Below, piece by piece: positions 1 to 8,990 of a stretch of DNA of 64,000 nucleotides (position 1 is the stretch's first letter; every line of letters begins with the position of its first letter). Origin of the DNA: Mucilaginibacter sp. (GTDB lineage Bacteria; Bacteroidota; Bacteroidia; Sphingobacteriales; Sphingobacteriaceae); the NCBI RefSeq assembly GCF_028288185.1, contig NZ_JAQBOF010000040.1, positions 62,001 to 126,000 on the forward strand, read 5' to 3'. The translations under genes were made by a program, and so were the position numbers. A model generated the notes under the pieces. The model did no database searches, was not told the origin of the DNA, and saw only the letters and a list, made by a program, of their open reading frames with translations.

Positions 1-1076
1 AGCATGATCTGCGTTTGCTCTGAGTCACCATCAATGCTTACAAAGCTTTTTAGTTTGATCGCATCGCCCGGCGAATAAAACAACAGCGCGGACGATTCTA
101 ACGCATCACGCCCGGCGCGACCGGTTTCCTGGTAATAGCCTTCAATGTTTTTAGGCATATCCATGTGTACCACGTACCGCACGTTTGATTTATTGATACC
201 CATACCGAAAGCGATAGTCGCTACGATGATCTTTACATCATCACGCAAAAATGCCTCCTGGTTCTTAGCTTTTAGGGCATTGTCCAAACCGGCATGATAA
301 GCCTCTGCCGAGTAACCTTGCGCTTTCAGATCAATAGCCAAGGCCTCAACCGATTTGCGCGACAAACAATATATAATACCCGACTCGTCTTTTCTATCCT
401 CCAAAAAATCAAGTAACTGGTCAAAGCTGTTTCTTTTGGGATTAACCCGATAAGTTATATTGGCCCGGTTAAAAGATGATATGAAGATCTGCGGATTTTT
501 AAGATTTAGCTTTTCAAGTATATCCTTCTGCGTCAACTTATCAGCAGTAGCGGTAAGGGCTATAACCGGGATGTTGGGGAAATGGTCCTTTAATCCAGCC
601 AGCATTAAATACTCGGGCCTAAAATCATGGCCCCAATGCGATATACAATGCGCTTCGTCAATTGCTATTTGTGCAACGGGTACTGGCAAGGATCTTAGAA
701 AATCAACCAGCTTATTGCCTGATCCAAACAAACGTTCGGGAGCCAGGTATAAAAGCTTAATATGATTGCTATTGAGTTTGGTAATGATGCGGCTTTGTTC
801 ATCCGGGCTTTGTGATGAGTTTAAAAACGCTGCCGGTATGCCTGCTACGTTCAGGCTATCCACCTGGTCCTTCATTAACGCAATTAATGGCGATATAACT
901 ATGGTTAGTCCATTTAATAGTACGGCAGGCAGTTGATAGCATAGTGATTTACCGCCACCTGTTGGCATTAACGCCATTACATCCCCGCCACTTAAAACAT
1001 GTTCTATAATGGCTTCCTGCTCATGCCTGAACTCGCTGTATCCAAAATATTTTTGCAGGGCCTGGTTGGGTGTCAT
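1..1076 (-). CDS. recQ: ATP-dependent DNA helicase RecQ, N-terminal part (runs off the window)
   Basis: RecQ is a superfamily 2 3'-5' DNA helicase that unwinds recombination and repair intermediates. Reading leftward from the ATG at 1076, the protein begins MTPNQALQKYFGYSEFR and shows the helicase motifs in order: motif I MPTGGGKSLCYQLPA, motif II DEAHCISHWGHDFRPEY, motif III ALTATA, then the C-terminal helicase half with YHAGLD and the QETGRAGRD motif VI. About 358 codons are present; the zinc-binding, winged-helix and HRDC regions lie beyond base 1. The motif order and the DEAH box with the following HDFRP loop are diagnostic of RecQ, so the call is firm even though the gene is cut. It diverges from the M14 peptidase across a 487-bp gap. 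Confidence 0.93.
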   Translation of the reverse strand, partial: MTPNQALQKYFGYSEFRHEQEAIIEHVLSGGDVMALMPTGGGKSLCYQLPAVLLNGLTIVISPLIALMKDQVDSLNVAGIPAAFLNSSQSPDEQSRIITKLNSNHIKLLYLAPERLFGSGNKLVDFLRSLPVPVAQIAIDEAHCISHWGHDFRPEYLMLAGLKDHFPNIPVIALTATADKLTQKDILEKLNLKNPQIFISSFNRANITYRVNPKRNSFDQLLDFLEDRKDESGIIYCLSRKSVEALAIDLKAQGYSAEAYHAGLDNALKAKNQEAFLRDDVKIIVATIAFGMGINKSNVRYVVHMDMPKNIEGYYQETGRAGRDALESSALLFYSPGDAIKLKSFVSIDGDSEQTQIM

Positions 1077-1223
1077 GTGGTGTGTTAATGTGCTGATATG
1101 AAGATATGCAAATGTGCAGATTTTGGATGAACCGATTTAAGAATTTTTTGCTAATTATGCCTCCCTAATTACTGTTGTATCCGCTTTCATAAGGGGGCAC
1201 TAGTTATTGATTTCCAAATTTCG

Positions 1224-1231
1224 TATATTTG
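1224..1231 (+). promoter_or_regulatory. Candidate -7 promoter element (TATATTTG) for the M14 peptidase
   Basis: TATATTTG matches the Bacteroidota -7 consensus TAnnTTTG. The nearest upstream TTG (1207-1209) is 14 bp away, shorter than the usual 17-23, so the -33 box is weak. If used, the transcript would carry a leader of about 325 nt that includes the whole 42-bp repeat array. Apart from this element and the array, I see nothing definable in the 1077-1563 gap. Confidence 0.4.
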
Positions 1232-1350
1232 TATATGATCGCCTGGCAAGATCATCTGCAAATTCTGCACAATGCGAGGGTGCAATTGCATTTGAGGCAT
1301 GAGTGATTAAATTCTTTAAATCGTTCTTTTACAACTAGTTAACTAAAAAT

Positions 1351-1518
1351 ATTACTATCGGTATTACAGCTAATGCCCGATAAATAGCAAAAATTACTAC
1401 CGGCATTATGCTCAATGCCCGATAAACCTTGTTTTTTACTACCGGCAAAAAGCTTGATACCCGATAAATAGCAAAAATTACTACCCGTTAAACGCCCAAT
1501 ACCGGTAATAATGAAAGA
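1351..1518 (+). repeat. 42-bp tandem repeat array A (four units)
   Basis: Four units start at 1351, 1393, 1435 and 1477, each exactly 42 bp after the last. Every unit opens with ATTACTACCGG or a near match, has an AATGCCCG/AATACCCG core about 20 bp later, and mostly ends in GCAAAA. The two cores form an imperfect dyad (CCGGCATT with AATGCCCG), so each unit could form a hairpin. The fourth unit is degenerate and ends 45 bp before the peptidase start codon. The same repeat with the same period recurs at 52465-52632. There are no unique spacers, so this is not a CRISPR array. Confidence 0.85.
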
Positions 1519-1563
1519 GGCAGGGAGTGAGGATAATCGTAAAAATTATTACCTTCACTCTAT

Positions 1564-4065
1564 ATGTCGAAAAAGTTACCATTACTGTTTATTGGGTTAT
1601 GTTTTGCTATGGCATCCTTTGCCCAAAAAATCCAATCGCCTTCAGAGTTCCTGGGCTACGAGTTGGGTACCCAATTTACCTATCAACACCGGGTTGCCGA
1701 ATATTTTAAATATGTAGCCACATTATCAAAAAATGTAAAGCTGGTACAATATGGCACCACTAATGAGGGCCGTCCGCTGATGGCTATGTTTATCGCATCC
1801 GATGCAAACATTGGTAGATTGGAAGAAATCCGTAAAAATAATTTAAGCCTTGCAGGTTTAGGCGATAATGCCACCGCGGCCATTAATTTAAACACCCCGG
1901 TAATAGTTTGGTTAAGCTATAATGTACATGGTAACGAGCCATCATCAATTGAGGCGGCTATGCAAACTTTGTTTGATATGGTTGATCCGGCTAATAACCG
2001 TACCAAAGCCTGGCTGGCAAATACAATTGTGGTTATTGATCCCTGCTTAAACCCTGACGGGCATGAGCGTTACGTAAATTTTTATAATTCGATGAAGGGA
2101 GCCGCGCCAGATCCTAACCCATCAGCACGCGAGCATATTGAGCCATGGCCGGGCGGCAGGGTAAACCATTATTATTTTGATCTGAACCGCGACTGGGCAT
2201 GGCAAACACAAAAAGAAACGCAGGCACGGGTAGGCTTATATAACTCGTGGTTGCCACAGGTACATGTTGATTTCCATGAGCAGGGCTATAATGATCCGTA
2301 TTATTTTGCTCCGGCTGCCGAGCCTTTTCATAAAGACATTACCAAATGGCAAAAAGAGTTTCAGACTACTATAGGGAAAAACAACGCCAAGTATTTTGAT
2401 CAAAATGGCTGGCTGTATTTTACCAAGGAGGAGTTTGATTTGCTTTATCCATCGTACGGCGATACCTATCCTATTTATAACGGTTCTATCGGCATGACAT
2501 ACGAACAGGGTGGTATTGGCGCAGGCCTGGCAATTACTACCCGCATGGGCGATGTATTGACTTTGAAAGACCGGATTGCACATCATCATTCTAATAGTTT
2601 AAGCACTATCGAAACCGCATCGGCCAACGCCGCAAAAGCGGTTGAGGAATTTAAAAAGTATTTTGATAACAGCCGTACCAACCCAACCGGCGAATACCGG
2701 GGCTATGTTATTAAAAATGATAATGACTATAGAATGCAGGCCCTTACCAGATTATTACGCAAAAACGGTATCCAATATAGATTAGGTGTAAAAAGCACAG
2801 CCACAGGCTACAGTTATTTTAAAGGCAAGACAGAACAATTTGATATTGACAGCCGTGATATTACCATAAGTGCTTATCAGCCAAAATCGGTATTGCTAAA
2901 TGTGCTGCTGGAGCCTAAAACTTTTGTTGCCGACTCGAACACCTATGATATTACCGCCTGGTCATTACCTTACGCTTATGGCTTACGGGCATATGGCCTA
3001 AAAGAAGCTGTAAAGCAAGGGGCTGGCCAACAAATAGTTGATGTAACGTTAGCGCCGCCGCCGGCTCAAACCACGCCACATGCGTATGCTTATGTTGCAC
3101 CCTGGCAATCAGTAAATGATGTTAAGTTTTTAAGCGAGTTGCTAAAAAAGAATTTAAAGGTTAGATATGCCGAAGCGCCGTTTGAAGCCGCTGGCAAGCA
3201 GTTTGGTGCCGGGTCATTAATTATAACCAGGGCCGGTAATGTCGATGCTAAATTTGATGATAGTGTGCGTGGCGCCGCTAATGAGATCGGTGTGGAAATT
3301 ACCCCGCTAACAACAGGTTTTGTAGATAAGGGCGTTGATTTGGGATCGGGCTCCATCCATTTTATACATCCGCCAAAAGTAATGCTGGTTAGCGGCGAAG
3401 GTGTAAATTCGGAAGCGATGGGCGAGATATGGCACTTTTTTGAGCAGCAGATTGGTTACCCGGTTACACTGGTTAATTATAAAAACCTTAACCACGCAAA
3501 GCTGGGCGACTTTGATGAGATCATTTTCCCGGACGGTAATTATGATGATTTCCCGTCAGACAAATTGCAAGGCTGGGTAAAAGATGGTGGTAAGCTAATT
3601 GTTTTGCAGGACGCGGTTGCGCAACTGGCCGGCAAAAAAGGGTTCGATATTAAAAGGAAAGATGCAGATACGGTAAAAGATAAGCCATCAGTAAAATTAT
3701 ATGGAGATCGTGTCCGCGATTTTATTAAAACCACCGTTCCGGGCGCTATTTATAAAATGACACTGGATAATACCCATCCACTAGGATTCGGCTATCCCGA
3801 CTATTACTATACACTTAAACTAAGTGAAGATGTGTATTCGCTTTTAGGTGATGGCGGTTGGAACGTTGGCACCGTTAAAAAAGATGGCTATGTTGCCGGT
3901 TTTGTAGGCGCGAAAAGTAAAAACAAAATTAAAGACGGCCTGCTATTGGGCGTACAATCTATGGGCCGCGGCTCGGTAGTTTATATAGTTGATGACCCAT
4001 TGTTCCGCAGTTTCTGGGAAAACGGAAAGCTAATGTTTGGTAACGCGGTGTTTATGGTGCAGTAA
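1564..4065 (+). CDS. Secreted M14-family zinc carboxypeptidase-like protein
   Basis: Predicted exported zinc peptidase of the M14 (carboxypeptidase A-like) superfamily, 833 residues. Residues 1-20 are a signal peptide ending in ASFA-Q. The M14 domain follows: the zinc pair H122 and E125 in NVHGNE, the substrate-binding stretch NPDGHERY (163-170) and NRDW (208-211), a third zinc ligand in VHVDFHEQ (H234 or H238), and a candidate catalytic glutamate E313 in MTYEQGG. The remaining 500 or so residues form a long C-terminal extension usual in large Bacteroidota M14 proteins; a glutamine-amidotransferase-like fold is possible around 600-700 but I cannot prove it. The ATG at 1564 is chosen because it gives a clean signal peptide. 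Substrate unknown. The gene converges on the next one and is preceded by the 42-bp array. Confidence 0.9.
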   Translation: MSKKLPLLFIGLCFAMASFAQKIQSPSEFLGYELGTQFTYQHRVAEYFKYVATLSKNVKLVQYGTTNEGRPLMAMFIASDANIGRLEEIRKNNLSLAGLGDNATAAINLNTPVIVWLSYNVHGNEPSSIEAAMQTLFDMVDPANNRTKAWLANTIVVIDPCLNPDGHERYVNFYNSMKGAAPDPNPSAREHIEPWPGGRVNHYYFDLNRDWAWQTQKETQARVGLYNSWLPQVHVDFHEQGYNDPYYFAPAAEPFHKDITKWQKEFQTTIGKNNAKYFDQNGWLYFTKEEFDLLYPSYGDTYPIYNGSIGMTYEQGGIGAGLAITTRMGDVLTLKDRIAHHHSNSLSTIETASANAAKAVEEFKKYFDNSRTNPTGEYRGYVIKNDNDYRMQALTRLLRKNGIQYRLGVKSTATGYSYFKGKTEQFDIDSRDITISAYQPKSVLLNVLLEPKTFVADSNTYDITAWSLPYAYGLRAYGLKEAVKQGAGQQIVDVTLAPPPAQTTPHAYAYVAPWQSVNDVKFLSELLKKNLKVRYAEAPFEAAGKQFGAGSLIITRAGNVDAKFDDSVRGAANEIGVEITPLTTGFVDKGVDLGSGSIHFIHPPKVMLVSGEGVNSEAMGEIWHFFEQQIGYPVTLVNYKNLNHAKLGDFDEIIFPDGNYDDFPSDKLQGWVKDGGKLIVLQDAVAQLAGKKGFDIKRKDADTVKDKPSVKLYGDRVRDFIKTTVPGAIYKMTLDNTHPLGFGYPDYYYTLKLSEDVYSLLGDGGWNVGTVKKDGYVAGFVGAKSKNKIKDGLLLGVQSMGRGSVVYIVDDPLFRSFWENGKLMFGNAVFMVQ

Positions 4066-4141
4066 GCAGTTTGCAGTAGATAGTTTGCAGTTGGCTAAAC
4101 AGAAAACCTTGCCAACTGCAAACTATTAACTGCCAACTTAT
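4066..4141. terminator. Long imperfect inverted repeat between convergent genes
   Basis: The space between the two convergent stop codons is almost wholly an inverted repeat. The left arm contains ATAGTTTGCAGTTGGC and the right arm GCCAACTGCAAACTAT, with about 15 nt of loop and further partial pairing outside. It probably ends transcription from both sides, although there is no strong T-run. The right-arm sequence recurs almost unchanged at 38044-38073, so it belongs to a dispersed repeat. Confidence 0.55.
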
Positions 4142-6583
4142 TTAGTTCCCATTCCCGCTTACTCTGCCGGCTTCGTCTTCGGCGCCGGTACGGTGGTCGC
4201 GTTTTTTAATTGTTGAGTTGCCAAAATTGTAGGTAAAGTTTAATTTTACCAGACGGGTATCGCTTTTTTGGCGGATAGAAAAATCGTTACCTAGTAAATG
4301 GCTGTCAATATCATTACGGCGCATATTAAAAATATCATCAACCCCTAATTTGACATTGAATTTTTTGTTGGCAAATGAACGGCCAACCGCGGCGCTTATA
4401 CCATAACGTGGAAATATCTCATATATACCATAAGTTAATGATGAGTGATAATCGCCGGTAATTTCGCCCTTGAACCCGCTGAATAATAAGTACTGGGTGG
4501 TCCTGAAAACGAATGCCTTTTGGCCGTTATCAATATTGCCACCATTTATATTGTTCGATTTAAAGCCCAGGTAAAACCCGTTAAAGTTAAAATTACCGTT
4601 CCACCAGCTGGTAATGGTGTATGGAGAGTAAATGTTAATGCTGTAATTATTTTGCACCTGTAGGTTATCATTGGTTTGGAATGATTTATTGCCCTGAGTT
4701 AAAATGATCTCTGTTATAGCATCGGTAGTTCTGGCATAGCCCAAGGTAACTGTAATGGTTTTATTATAAGTGTAATTAAGCTCGAAGTTGTTGGTGTATT
4801 GTGGTTTTAAGAATGAGTTACCTTTACTATAGGTATATGGATCAAGGTAATACACAAACGGATTTAAATTATCATATTGAGGGCGATCAATACGGCGACT
4901 GTAAGACAGTCCTAGTTCATTCTTTTTGCCAAAGTTTTGATTTATAAAAACGCTCGGAAAAAAATCAAAGTAACTACGGTCAACCGGTGTGCTGCCAATC
5001 AGTTTACCGTTTGATTGTGTATACTCTGTCCGCAGGCCCAATTGTACCGATCCGTTGGTGTACTCTTTATTAAGGTTTACATACGCCGCATTAATTTTTT
5101 CGGTGTATACAAACCGATTGGTACGGCTGGTATCATTTACATAAACACCGCCCACGGCTTTTTGCGCCTGCAAGTCATTGTCTGTTTTAACACGGCTAAG
5201 CTTTGCACCGGCTTCCAGCTTCATGCTTTTATTTAGTGGTTTGGTGTAATCAACCTTGCCGCTGCGTATGTCTATAACCGAAGGTGTTTGGTTGCGCAGC
5301 AATTGCGGGGCATGTTGGATGCTGCCGTTTGCTGTAAAATAATCGGTATTATAATCAGCGTTGGTGTTATTGTTAAATTTAGAATAATCCAAATCAAAAC
5401 TTAAAGCCTGCCCTAAGGTGTCCAGCTTTAAACGATCGTTTAGATTTACAGCTATATTTTTATAAGATTGATTAATGGTTGATGCGGTGTATAGCGAAGA
5501 ATCAACCGTGCCACGCTGTGCACTAATATTGGTACTATTAAAATTGCCATCATGCTCGGTGGTCGAATACCCGCTTACTACCACGCCAATAGTATGGTTA
5601 CTGGTAAGGTCCAGATCGGCACCTGCATTATAGCTATTATAATGGTTTACCTGTGGCATTTGTGTAGCCTGGTTAAAATAGGTTTTTTTGCCTGTGCTAT
5701 CGATGGTTACCCGGTCAAGGTTCATACCGCGGTAGCGTGGGATATCCCCATGGCTAAAAGTGCCAAACAAATTAAGGTTGCCTTCTTTATGATTGATGTT
5801 TAAGCTCAGGTTGTCCTTGTTGTTTTTACTGCGGCTTACACCTGCATTAATACTGCCGTTGGTGCCGCTTTGTTTATTCTTTTTTAACCTGATATTGATA
5901 ATGCCCGAGTTACCTGCCGCGTCATATTTAGCAGACGGATTGGTAATGATCTCTATAGATTGTATAGTAGTACCATCTGTTGAGCGAAGTAAAGTAGCTA
6001 ACTGAGTTGATGACAAGTAAGTTAATTTATCATTTATCATTACGGTTACGCCTTGCTTGCCTTTAAGACTTATGTTATCGTCTTTGTCAACACTCACGCC
6101 AGGAGCTCTTTCCAGGATCTCCAAAGCAGAGTTACCTGCGGCAAGGATGCTGTTCTCCACATTCATAACCGTGCGGTCTATTTTACGTTCTATTAAAGGT
6201 TTGGTCGAAAGAATATTAACCGCGTTTAGATTTTTTACATTGGTGTGCATTACCAGGGCAGGGATACTAATGCCGCCATTATCTGCAGTTAAGTTAATTA
6301 CAGCGCTGGCGGTTTTTGTATAGCCTACGTTGGTGGCTTTTACAATATAGTCGCCGGGTTTAATATTGTCGAAAGTGTAAACGCCGGCATCATTGGTTAA
6401 GGTGCCTTTAACCACGGTCGAATCTTTTGCTTTTAATAAGCTCACGGTGGCATAGTCTATTACGGCGCCTTGATCGTTTACCAATTTGCCTGATACTTTT
6501 GTTGTGCTTTGCGCAAGCGTGGCGCTTAAACTAATCAGGGTAAGCAACAGTGTATAATATATTTTAGTAATAGTTGTTTTCAT
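4142..6583 (-). CDS. Outer-membrane beta-barrel protein, TonB-dependent receptor type
   Basis: Predicted outer-membrane protein of 813 residues. The start at 6583 (MKTTITKIYYTLLL) is preferred over an in-frame ATG nine codons upstream because it begins directly with the signal peptide, which ends near SATLAQ. Next comes a carboxypeptidase-regulatory-like beta-sandwich (roughly residues 25-110: VSGKLVNDQGAVIDYATVSL), then a plug-like segment with ILERAPGVSVDKD and SIEIITNPSAKYDAAGNSG, then a long barrel rich in alternating aromatic and Asn residues that ends in LNFTYNFG plus a short charged tail. This arrangement fits the 'outer membrane beta-barrel family' of Bacteroidota TonB receptors rather than SusC. 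No partner lipoprotein gene is adjacent, so the ligand is unknown. Confidence 0.85.
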   Translation of the reverse strand: MKTTITKIYYTLLLTLISLSATLAQSTTKVSGKLVNDQGAVIDYATVSLLKAKDSTVVKGTLTNDAGVYTFDNIKPGDYIVKATNVGYTKTASAVINLTADNGGISIPALVMHTNVKNLNAVNILSTKPLIERKIDRTVMNVENSILAAGNSALEILERAPGVSVDKDDNISLKGKQGVTVMINDKLTYLSSTQLATLLRSTDGTTIQSIEIITNPSAKYDAAGNSGIINIRLKKNKQSGTNGSINAGVSRSKNNKDNLSLNINHKEGNLNLFGTFSHGDIPRYRGMNLDRVTIDSTGKKTYFNQATQMPQVNHYNSYNAGADLDLTSNHTIGVVVSGYSTTEHDGNFNSTNISAQRGTVDSSLYTASTINQSYKNIAVNLNDRLKLDTLGQALSFDLDYSKFNNNTNADYNTDYFTANGSIQHAPQLLRNQTPSVIDIRSGKVDYTKPLNKSMKLEAGAKLSRVKTDNDLQAQKAVGGVYVNDTSRTNRFVYTEKINAAYVNLNKEYTNGSVQLGLRTEYTQSNGKLIGSTPVDRSYFDFFPSVFINQNFGKKNELGLSYSRRIDRPQYDNLNPFVYYLDPYTYSKGNSFLKPQYTNNFELNYTYNKTITVTLGYARTTDAITEIILTQGNKSFQTNDNLQVQNNYSINIYSPYTITSWWNGNFNFNGFYLGFKSNNINGGNIDNGQKAFVFRTTQYLLFSGFKGEITGDYHSSLTYGIYEIFPRYGISAAVGRSFANKKFNVKLGVDDIFNMRRNDIDSHLLGNDFSIRQKSDTRLVKLNFTYNFGNSTIKKRDHRTGAEDEAGRVSGNGN

Positions 6584-6772
6584 GTCGTATAAAGTTTTGG
6601 GCAATAACAATCCCGTAAAAGAGGTTTCGTTCTTTTTAAATAGTTAATTAAGTTTTTGATGTTTGTTAACCGGCTTGTGGCAGGTTAGTGTTTGTCATAG
6701 CAATAGTTTTTGGGCAGTGGCAAATGTTTTTTATATAAGATGCGAAAACCCGCAGGAAGGTTACAAACTATT

Positions 6773-6982
6773 TTAACTTTTTAATGCAGGCACTAAAATA
6801 ACTACGACGTCATTGTAAAAAGAGAAGGGGATAGCTTTATTAAACCTGTTGTGGACCACAGTTTTTACTGGGATATTATTTACGGTCGTGTTGGGTTGGC
6901 GAAGATTTACATACAAGGTTAATATAAGCCCGCCGCAAAGCAGCAGACTTATATACCTCAGATATATAGCAAACGCCTTCAC
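6773..6982 (-). CDS. Small single-span membrane protein, translationally coupled to the PspC gene
   Basis: A 69-residue protein not matched to a known family. It starts with GTG at 6982-6980, which overlaps the TAG stop of the upstream PspC gene by one base (TAGTG), the layout of translational coupling. Residues 2-28 hold one hydrophobic segment (YISLLLCGGLILTLYV), followed by a polar region and a second short hydrophobic stretch near the C terminus (NDVVVILVPAL). Coupling and the membrane segment argue for a real gene; short length, the GTG start and the lack of a recognised family argue for caution. If real it may act with the PspC protein at the inner membrane. Confidence 0.5.
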   Translation of the reverse strand: MKAFAIYLRYISLLLCGGLILTLYVNLRQPNTTVNNIPVKTVVHNRFNKAIPFSFYNDVVVILVPALKS

Positions 6983-8628
6983 TATTTTACTTTTAATGTT
7001 TTGGTACTATCCGGTTTCGGTGCAGCGGTAACAAGCGTATCAACTTTGCACTCCAAACCATTGGTTGTCATTATAAATGGTGCCGATGTCGCATCGGGCA
7101 TTTTGTTTTTTTCTTTACAACGATATATATCAATGCCGTCTCTTACAAAATCGCTCAGCCTGTTATCAATTATTACAATTGAGTTTAATGGCACTTTTAA
7201 CGTAACCTCGATCTCCTGGTCATGCCATGAGTTACCCGGCAAGCGTTGTAAGTAGCGATCAAATTTTAAAACAGAATCTTGCTGTGTAAATATGTATTTG
7301 GTATTACGTGCATTTAATAAAGCGTCTTCATAATGGCTGCCTTTAGCACGTATGGTTTCAACCAATACCGGTTGGCTAACATCGCTCTTTTCTATGTGGA
7401 TAGATAAGTTGTTTCGTTCAAAATCATCAAAATCATTATCGTTAGTGATCACAATGTTTTTAAAGTTTGCTTGCATGTTTAAACGCAGGCTATCATCATG
7501 CGTAAAGTATTTTACGTCATTCAGTTTTAAGTAGTAAGTGTTTTTTGATGGAGTAGATAAGGCAATGGTTTGGTTAAAGCTAGCTGACGACCTAAAACCA
7601 GCTGCAATCTTCGACCCGTAAAATACCAGCACACCAACGGCAAACAACCATCCCACAAATATTACCGAGCCTATAGACTTATCTAAAGTACGCGTATTAA
7701 ATATAGCCTTTAATGTTAGCAGGAAAATAGCCAGCAACGGTATAAATGCCACCACAAAGCCAGAGAAGTATATATAATTGGCGTATTGATTAACCATTAA
7801 CCCAAAAGGAAACAGGTGGTTATGCGTATCAGCCCACAGGGTTATCATAGCCAGGCAAACAATTAAGAATATACCAAAGCCCAGGCAGGTAAGCAATATT
7901 AATATACCAAACACTTTAACAAATACTTTACCCATGCCTTTAATAAACTTGCCCAGATGAAAAAAGAACTCGCTTATAAAATCTCTAAGTTTATAGATCA
8001 ATGGTTTTGCTTCGTCCTGCAGATTGGTTAAATGGCTGCGTACAGCGCTTAATTCTTCTTCGAAATTGTTTTTAAATCCCTGCAGGTTTAGCTTCTCGCC
8101 CTTCATGGCCATGCGGTCGGCACGAGTAATAGCTTTAGGTATTACTATCCACAATATAACATATAGGAAAAAGCCTGTGCCAAAAAATACTATCGCTATC
8201 GCAAATAGCAACCGCACCCAAATGGTTTGTATATCAAAGTAATTACCCAGGCCCGCGCAAACTCCACCCAGTAGGTGATCGTCCGGATCGCGGAATAATG
8301 TGCGCGAGCCGCTATTGCCATACGCATAGCTATTTTGCTGTGCTGAGGGTGCATCCTGCTCGGCATTTTCAAAATCCTCAACTGTACCCATTTGCTCAAC
8401 AACATGTTTAACATCCTGCTCAACAATAACCTGTTTGTTCTCGTTGACTAACATTTCAGAGAACATCTCGGCAATGCGGTTTTCAATATCCGTGGTGATC
8501 TCATGGCTGTCGGCCGAGTTCAGGAAATGACGTTTTACATCCGTCATATAATTTTTTAACATCTCGTAAGCATCCTCTTCAATATGAAAAACGATGCCGT
8601 TTATGTTTATAATGATTGTTTTGTTCAT
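6982..8628 (-). CDS. PspC domain membrane protein
   Basis: Predicted inner-membrane protein of 548 residues. Residues 1-95 are a charged cytoplasmic region (MNKTIIININGIVFHIEEDA), seen at the front of many Bacteroidota PspC proteins. Residues 108-170 form the PspC domain (LFRDPDDHLLGGVCAGLGNYFDI, then hydrophobic FAIAIVFFGTGFFLYVILW). Three more membrane spans follow at roughly 230-260, 280-305 and 320-340, and the rest is a beta-rich tail resembling the adhesin-like or DUF2807-type repeats common in these proteins. In Proteobacteria PspC senses envelope stress; in Bacteroidota the role is inferred only. It sits 25 bp downstream of a PadR repressor gene, the usual arrangement, and is coupled to the 69-residue protein downstream. 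Confidence 0.88.
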   Translation of the reverse strand: MNKTIIININGIVFHIEEDAYEMLKNYMTDVKRHFLNSADSHEITTDIENRIAEMFSEMLVNENKQVIVEQDVKHVVEQMGTVEDFENAEQDAPSAQQNSYAYGNSGSRTLFRDPDDHLLGGVCAGLGNYFDIQTIWVRLLFAIAIVFFGTGFFLYVILWIVIPKAITRADRMAMKGEKLNLQGFKNNFEEELSAVRSHLTNLQDEAKPLIYKLRDFISEFFFHLGKFIKGMGKVFVKVFGILILLTCLGFGIFLIVCLAMITLWADTHNHLFPFGLMVNQYANYIYFSGFVVAFIPLLAIFLLTLKAIFNTRTLDKSIGSVIFVGWLFAVGVLVFYGSKIAAGFRSSASFNQTIALSTPSKNTYYLKLNDVKYFTHDDSLRLNMQANFKNIVITNDNDFDDFERNNLSIHIEKSDVSQPVLVETIRAKGSHYEDALLNARNTKYIFTQQDSVLKFDRYLQRLPGNSWHDQEIEVTLKVPLNSIVIIDNRLSDFVRDGIDIYRCKEKNKMPDATSAPFIMTTNGLECKVDTLVTAAPKPDSTKTLKVK

Positions 8629-8653
8629 GATATAATTTTTTTAACGGTTTGGG

Positions 8654-8986
8654 TTATTTCTTTTTTCCGATTGCTGTTTGTACGGCAAATGATAGTTCCT
8701 GCCACGTTCTGTCCAGTTGCTCAAGCGTTTTTTGGCCCTCGTCAGATAGCGCGTAATACTTGCGTGGCGGGCCTGATGTGGACTCGACCCAGTTATAAGT
8801 TAGCAAGCCGTTGTTTTTTAAACGGGTTAATAATGGATATAAAGTACCCTCAACCACAAGTAGTTGTGCCTTTTTAAGCTCGGCAATTATATCAGACGCG
8901 TAGGTTTCATCGCGGGCGATGATAGAGAGTATACAGTACTCCAGTATACCCTTACGCATTTGGGTTTGTGTATTTTCAGTAATCAT
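8654..8986 (-). CDS. PadR-family transcriptional regulator
   Basis: A 110-residue PadR-type winged-helix repressor. Characteristic residues are present: LEYCILSIIARDETYASDII (helix 1-2), then VEGTLYPLLTRLKNNGLLTY (recognition helix with the PadR signature GTLYPLL) and the wing ESTSGPPRKYYALSDEG. The C-terminal dimerisation helix is short, as in the small subfamily-2 proteins. It is first in a leftward operon with the PspC protein, an association widespread in Bacteroidota and Firmicutes. A dyad in the -33 region suggests autoregulation. The ATG at 8986 is used; an internal ATG (MRKG) nine codons in is possible. Confidence 0.92.
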   Translation of the reverse strand: MITENTQTQMRKGILEYCILSIIARDETYASDIIAELKKAQLLVVEGTLYPLLTRLKNNGLLTYNWVESTSGPPRKYYALSDEGQKTLEQLDRTWQELSFAVQTAIGKKK

Positions 8987-8990
8987 ATTG

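Noticed and set aside
460..765. 101-residue rightward ORF near the window start
   Set aside because: It is antisense to RecQ, whose motifs are unmistakable.
1351..1518. CRISPR array
   Set aside because: The intervening sequences are repeated along with the rest of the unit, with no unique spacers and no cas genes in the window.
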